Translations under genes and position numbers: made by a program
Shown: positions 60,062 to 64,000 of the stretch, piece by piece
Position numbering within the stretch: position 1 is the stretch's first letter
Layout: the number at the start of each line of letters is the position of its first letter
From: Paractinoplanes aksuensis
Lineage (GTDB): Bacteria > Actinomycetota > Actinomycetes > Mycobacteriales > Micromonosporaceae
Reading direction: 5' to 3'
Length of the DNA: 64,000 nucleotides
Assembly (NCBI RefSeq): GCF_024137025.1
Contig: NZ_JAMYJR010000010.1
Span: 124,001 to 188,000 of the forward strand
Notes under the pieces: generated by a model
Database searches by the model: none
What the model was told of the DNA's origin: nothing
What the model saw: the letters and a program-made list of their open reading frames with translations, nothing else

Positions 60062-60427
60062 ATGACCAGCCACCACATCGGTGCGCTGATCGAAAGAGCG
60101 CGAATTGCGGCGGGCCTCAGCCAGCGGGCTCTGGCCGATGCCGCAGGCATGTCCCAGCCGACGCTCACGCTGCGCCTGATCGAGGCGTTCACCCCTCCGC
60201 CGCCCCGGCCCGCGCCCGAGCTGGCGGCGCTCACCGCCCGTGAACGGGAGGTGCTGGTCTGCCTGGCCCGGGGCGCGACCAACGAGGACATCGGCCGGAT
60301 GTTGTTCATCGGCGAGGCGACCGTCAAGACGTACGTCTCGCGGGTGCTGCTCAAGCTGGGCGTCACCACCCGCACCCAGGCCGTGGTGCCGGCCTACGAC
60401 AGCGGACTGGTGACGCCCGGGCGGTGA
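60062..60427 (+). CDS. small XRE-LuxR chimeric regulator
   Basis: Only 121 residues. Residues 1-35 (IGALIERARIAAGLSQRALA, then DAAGMSQPT) are the start of an XRE/HipB-type helix-turn-helix. Residue ~36 onward (LTLRLIEAFTPPPPRPAPEL, then TAREREVLVCLARGATNEDI) is the linker and DNA-binding domain of a NarL/LuxR response regulator; its helix-turn-helix continues ATVKTYVSRVLLKLG. The receiver and the end of the XRE domain are missing, so this looks like an in-frame join of two genes. The LuxR part is intact and may still bind DNA. It ends 3 bp before the convergent glyS stop. Confidence 0.8.
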   Translation: MTSHHIGALIERARIAAGLSQRALADAAGMSQPTLTLRLIEAFTPPPPRPAPELAALTAREREVLVCLARGATNEDIGRMLFIGEATVKTYVSRVLLKLGVTTRTQAVVPAYDSGLVTPGR

Positions 60428-60430
60428 GTC

Positions 60431-63370
60431 CTACAGACGCAGCTCGGGCCAGTCGAGCAGGCCTTCGCCGAGGTCGCGAACGCCTGCCAGCAGGCCCAGG
60501 CGGGCAGTGCGCAGGGCCGGGTCGTCGGCCATCACGAAGACCTCGTCGAAGAAGCGGGCCAGGGGTTCGACCAGCGGTTCGACGGCGGCCGTGAAGGCGA
60601 CCAGGTCGGCGCCGTAGGTGGCCTTCACGCCGGACACGGCCTCGTGCAGGGCCAGCTCGGCCGGTTCGGTGAGGGCCGCGGGGTCGTACCCGGCGGTGGT
60701 GCCCGCGGGCAGGATGCGGCGGGCCCGTTGGATGGCGGCGGCCACGGCGATGAAGTCGGGGTTGCCGGCCAGCGTGTCGAGCTGGGTCAGCAGCGTGTCG
60801 ACGACCGACGGGCGGGCGTAGTGGGGGAGGGCGGCCCGCACCCGGTCGACCGGGCGGCCCTCCTCGGTCAGGGCCTGCTCGAGGCGGCGGGCCAGGAACT
60901 CGCCGGTGCTCTCGAGGACCGAGGCCGCGACGGGGACCGGCTGTTGCGCGGCCGCCGTGTGCAGGGCGTCGAGCAGGGACAGGCCGGACAGGGCGGGGTG
61001 GGCCCGGTGCACGGCCAGCAGGCCCAGCACGGCCCGGCGTACGGCGAAGGGGTCGCTGCTGCCCGTGGGCAGACCCACCGTGGCGGCCAGGCCCGCGACC
61101 AGGTCGAGCCGGTCGGCCAGCGACAGCAGCGCGCCGGGGATCGAGGCCGGCAGGTCGTCGCCCGTGTTGCGGGGCAGCTCGGCCTCGTAGACGGCCTGGG
61201 CCACGTCGCGCGGCTCGCCCGCGTGCAGGGCGTAGTCGCGGGCCATCACGCCGGCCAGGCTGGTCATCTCGGTCACGAGCTGGGAGCCGAGGTCGAACTT
61301 GACCAGGCGGGCGGCCCGGCCCAGCGTGGCCGAGGCCAGCCCGAGCTGCTCGGCCAGCGTGGTGGCCAGGGCGGCGATGCGGGCCGAGCGGTCGGCCATC
61401 GAGCCCAGCTTGTCGGTGAACGTGAGGCGGGTCAGGCGTTCGCGCATGTCGGCCGGCGACGTGTTGCGGTCGGCGCGGTAGAAGAACGCCGCGTCCTCGT
61501 AGCGGGCCCGCAGCACCGCCTCGTTGCCGGTGCGCACCAGCTCGACGTCGACCGGGCCGTTGGCGACGGTGACGAACATCGGCAGCAGTGCGCCCTCGGC
61601 CGAGCGGACCGGCAGGTAGCGCTGGTGCTTGCGCATGACCGTGGTCAGCACGGCGTCGGGCAGCGACAGGTAGCTCTCGTCGAAGGTGCCCAGCAGCGGG
61701 GTCGGGGCCTCGACCAGGTACGTGATCTGCTCGATCAGGGCGGCCTCGCCGGCCACGTCGATGCGGCCCTCGGGGTACACCTCGTCCTGGGCGCCGGTGA
61801 CGATCAGGTCGTGCCGGTCCTCGGGGTCGGCCACGATGCCGCTCAGGGCCAGCGTCTCCATGAACGTCTCGGCCGAGGCGATCTGGGTGGTCGGCTCGGC
61901 CGCCGTCCGCAGCAGCCGGGTCTGGCGACCCGCGGCCAGGGTGCCCACCGCGACCGGCACCACGTCGTCGCCCCAGAGCGCGGTCAGCCAGCGGATCGGG
62001 CGGCTGAACGAGAGCTGCGGGTCGTTCCAGCGCATGTTCTTGGCCCCGCGCAGGCCGCTGACGACCTTGGCCAGGACGGGCGCGAGCACTTCGGCCGCCG
62101 CGCCACCGCTCTCGTGTTTCTCGACCATATGGTGCTGCGCGCCGTTGAAATCGCCGACGGCCAGAGCCTCGAACGCGACACCCTGGCCGCGCGCGAACCC
62201 CTCGACCGCCTTGTCGGGCGCGCCGACCTTGGGGCCACGAACCTGGCGTACGTGGTCCGGCTCCTGCGCCGCCACCGAGGGAACCAGGGCGATCAGCCGC
62301 CTCGGCGTCGCGAACACGCGCACCTCGTCATGCTCGAGCCGGGTGCCGGCCAGTCCCTCGGTCAGCGCGCGCTGCACGTAGTCGCGGGCGCTGCGGGCCT
62401 CGGCCGGTGGCAGCTCCTCGGTGCCGATCTCGAAGACGAGCGTACGAGGGTTGGTCTTCGCAGCCGGGGCCGCCACCGCGGCCGCCGGAGGCAGGGCCGC
62501 GACCAGGCCGAGCGGATGCCCCTGCTCGTCGCGGCGGGCCACCCACAGCCGGGCCACGTCACCGGCGAGGCGGCGCATGCGGGCGAACTCGGCCGCGCGG
62601 TCGGCGGTGGAGACGGCGCCGCGCGAGTCGAGCACGTTGAAGGCCTGCGAACACTTCAGCACGTACGTGTGCGCGGGCACCGGCAGCCCGGCGTCGATCA
62701 GCCGCTGGGCCTCGGCCGCGTAGATCTCGAGCAGCTGCCGGTTGGCGGCGACGTCGGCATCGTCCAGGTAGTACCGCGACATCTCGTACTCGCTCTGGCC
62801 GAACACCTCGCCGTACGAGATGCCCTCGGCGTACTCGATGTCTTTGAAGTGGGTCTTGTCCTGCAAAGCCATGATGATGCGCTCGATGCCGTACGTGATC
62901 TCGACCGACACCGGATCCAGGTTGAGCCCACCGGCCTGCTGGAAGTACGTGAACTGGGTGATCTCGAGCCCGTCGAGCCAGACCTCCCAGCCCAGCCCCC
63001 ATGCGCCGAGCGCCGGCGAGGCCCAGTTGTCCTCGACGAACCGGACGTCGTGGGCCTTGACGTCGATGCCGATCGCCTCGAGGCTGCCGAGGTAGAGCTC
63101 CTGCGGGTTGCCCGGGTCGGGCTTGAGGATCACCTGGAGCTGGGTGTGGGTCTGCAGCCGGTTCGGGTTCTCGCCGTAACGGCTGTCGTCGGGCCGCACC
63201 GACGGCTCGACGTAGACGACGCGCCACGGCTCGGGACCGAGCACCCGCAGGAAGGTCGCCGGGTTCAGCGTCCCCGCACCGACCTCGGTGTTCATCGGCT
63301 GGACGGTCAGGCATCCCTGAGCCGTCCAGTACGCGGTCAACCGGGCCAGGGCCTCCTGCATGGTGAGCAT
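60431..63370 (-). CDS. glyS: glycyl-tRNA synthetase, alpha and beta subunits fused
   Basis: A 979-residue chain that joins the two subunits of the bacterial alpha2-beta2 enzyme. Residues 1-290 are the alpha (catalytic) part: AYWTAQGCLTVQPMNTEVGA, YVEPSVRPDDSRYGENPNRL, QVILKPDP, GWEVWLDGLEITQFTYFQQ. A short Ala/Pro linker leads to the beta part, which opens LVFEIGTEELPPAEARSA, carries VMRKHQRYLPV and ends with a DALR-like anticodon-binding domain. It charges tRNA-Gly. Start at MLTMQEALARL or the second Met. Most actinobacteria use the single-chain alpha2 enzyme, so this form is noteworthy. Confidence 0.95.
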   Translation of the reverse strand: MLTMQEALARLTAYWTAQGCLTVQPMNTEVGAGTLNPATFLRVLGPEPWRVVYVEPSVRPDDSRYGENPNRLQTHTQLQVILKPDPGNPQELYLGSLEAIGIDVKAHDVRFVEDNWASPALGAWGLGWEVWLDGLEITQFTYFQQAGGLNLDPVSVEITYGIERIIMALQDKTHFKDIEYAEGISYGEVFGQSEYEMSRYYLDDADVAANRQLLEIYAAEAQRLIDAGLPVPAHTYVLKCSQAFNVLDSRGAVSTADRAAEFARMRRLAGDVARLWVARRDEQGHPLGLVAALPPAAAVAAPAAKTNPRTLVFEIGTEELPPAEARSARDYVQRALTEGLAGTRLEHDEVRVFATPRRLIALVPSVAAQEPDHVRQVRGPKVGAPDKAVEGFARGQGVAFEALAVGDFNGAQHHMVEKHESGGAAAEVLAPVLAKVVSGLRGAKNMRWNDPQLSFSRPIRWLTALWGDDVVPVAVGTLAAGRQTRLLRTAAEPTTQIASAETFMETLALSGIVADPEDRHDLIVTGAQDEVYPEGRIDVAGEAALIEQITYLVEAPTPLLGTFDESYLSLPDAVLTTVMRKHQRYLPVRSAEGALLPMFVTVANGPVDVELVRTGNEAVLRARYEDAAFFYRADRNTSPADMRERLTRLTFTDKLGSMADRSARIAALATTLAEQLGLASATLGRAARLVKFDLGSQLVTEMTSLAGVMARDYALHAGEPRDVAQAVYEAELPRNTGDDLPASIPGALLSLADRLDLVAGLAATVGLPTGSSDPFAVRRAVLGLLAVHRAHPALSGLSLLDALHTAAAQQPVPVAASVLESTGEFLARRLEQALTEEGRPVDRVRAALPHYARPSVVDTLLTQLDTLAGNPDFIAVAAAIQRARRILPAGTTAGYDPAALTEPAELALHEAVSGVKATYGADLVAFTAAVEPLVEPLARFFDEVFVMADDPALRTARLGLLAGVRDLGEGLLDWPELRL

Positions 63371-63414
63371 GGGTTGGAAGTCTAGGGCGGGCCGCTCGCG
63401 GGTAGGTACGCAAT

Positions 63415-64000
63415 ATGCTCGCCGGAGATCTTTACGCCTTTCAGGACCTGCTTTCGGATGACGAGGCCGCCGTCGTGGAGCGGGTGCGCGCCTTCCTCGA
63501 CGAGGAGGTCGTGCCCATCGCCAACGACCACTGGCAGCGTGCCACCTTCCCCGAACACCTGATCAAGAAGTACGCGGACCTGGGGATCGCCGGCCGCGAG
63601 GGCTCGTCGTCGCTGCTCAACGGGTGGCTGGCGCTCGAGATGGCCCGGGCCGACGCGTCCATGGCCACCTTCTACGGCGTGCATGCGGGGCTGGCCATGG
63701 GCAGCATCACCATGTGCGGCTCGGCTGAGCAACGCGAGCGCTGGCTGCCCGCGATGGCCGCGTTCGACCAGGTCGGCGCGTTCGCTCTGACCGAGCCGAC
63801 CGGCGGCTCCGACGTCGCGGCCGGTCTGCGCACGACCGCCCGCCGCGAGGGCGACGAGTGGGTACTCGACGGCGAGAAGCGCTGGATCGGCAACGCCACC
63901 TTCGCCGACCTCATCGTCGTGTGGGCTCGCGACGAGGCCGACAACCAGGTCAAAGGCTTTGTCGTACGGGGTGACGCGCCGGGCTTCGAGGCGGCCAAGA
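63415..64000 (+). CDS. acyl-CoA dehydrogenase (glutaryl-CoA dehydrogenase-like), 3' truncated by the window edge
   Basis: An open frame starting at ATG 63415 (MLAGDLYAFQDLLSDDEAAV) runs off the window after about 195 codons. Seen: VERVRAFLDEEVVPIANDHW, helical domain ASMATFYGVHAGLAMGSITM and the family signature GAFALTEPTGGSDVAAGL, then DGEKRWIGNATFADLIVVWA, the flavin-binding strand. This pattern resembles glutaryl- and related acyl-CoA dehydrogenases. The catalytic base lies outside the window. It is divergent from glyS, 44 bp away. Confidence 0.92.
   Translation, partial: MLAGDLYAFQDLLSDDEAAVVERVRAFLDEEVVPIANDHWQRATFPEHLIKKYADLGIAGREGSSSLLNGWLALEMARADASMATFYGVHAGLAMGSITMCGSAEQRERWLPAMAAFDQVGAFALTEPTGGSDVAAGLRTTARREGDEWVLDGEKRWIGNATFADLIVVWARDEADNQVKGFVVRGDAPGFEAAK

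Noticed and set aside
1-64000. tRNA, rRNA, insertion sequence or prophage genes
   Set aside because: I looked for cloverleaf-like segments, transposase or integrase motifs and phage structural genes and found none I can support. A covariance-model search for structured RNAs would be decisive and was not possible.

Overview
The window is a high-GC, GTG-start-rich stretch of actinobacterial chromosome. F420-type oxidoreductase, DUF6082, DUF3349, SCO6745/SalK-like, SAM methyltransferase of the DUF574 type, actinobacterial DnaA-box sequences and a dense set of GAF/PAS kinases suggest a Micromonosporaceae-like organism (Actinoplanes or a relative); this is inference from gene content, not a database match. 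I see no rRNA, tRNA, CRISPR array, transposase, integrase or phage gene. The first gene (HIT hydrolase) is cut at its 5' end and the last (acyl-CoA dehydrogenase) at its 3' end.

Layout. 0-15.7 kb holds ordinary housekeeping and regulatory genes: a D,D-carboxypeptidase with a very long repetitive N-terminal region, a ferric-reductase-like flavoprotein with an SRPBCC partner, a lipoprotein, a hydrolase, an aldo/keto reductase, alanine dehydrogenase with a divergent Lrp/AsnC regulator, a GAF histidine kinase, a MarR-MFS pair and a LacI regulator. From 15.7 to 23.5 kb is a repeat-rich island with tandem arrays of 17, 55, 60-69, 7, 3/6, 18 and 60-69 bp, interleaved with a lipoprotein, a Ser/Thr kinase, a LamG protein, a STAS/anti-sigma pair and a repeat-tailed hypothetical gene.

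23.5-36.6 kb is a signalling block: a SpoIIE-type phosphatase, a coiled-coil DivIVA-like protein, a STAND-like ATPase, a hybrid kinase, a SAM methyltransferase, a CheY-like regulator, a multi-sensor kinase, a receiver joined to an HD-GYP-like domain without metal ligands, an orphan Hpt and a GGDEF-EAL protein. These could form a multistep phosphorelay feeding c-di-GMP. A translationally coupled three-gene cassette of unknown function follows (36.6-38.7 kb).

38.7-48.6 kb is a reductive pyrimidine/hydantoin catabolic locus. A tightly overlapping minus-strand operon encodes a beta-ureidopropionase-like nitrilase, dihydropyrimidinase, an F420-type LLM oxidoreductase and an NMT1/THI5-type ABC importer. 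Divergent from it are a MocR regulator and a class III aminotransferase. 48.6-51.7 kb encodes an exported sugar isomerase-like protein and a secreted PQQ-type glucose dehydrogenase fused to a PKD domain, ending in a strong terminator.

51.8-55.4 kb carries two near-identical Pit phosphate transporter cassettes that share an upstream motif. 55.4-64 kb holds a head-to-head pair of 5'-truncated SDR and TetR genes (a likely deletion scar), a SLOG-domain protein, a glycerophosphodiesterase, a DUF2306-like membrane protein, a tiny XRE-LuxR chimera, a fused alpha-beta glycyl-tRNA synthetase and the start of an acyl-CoA dehydrogenase.
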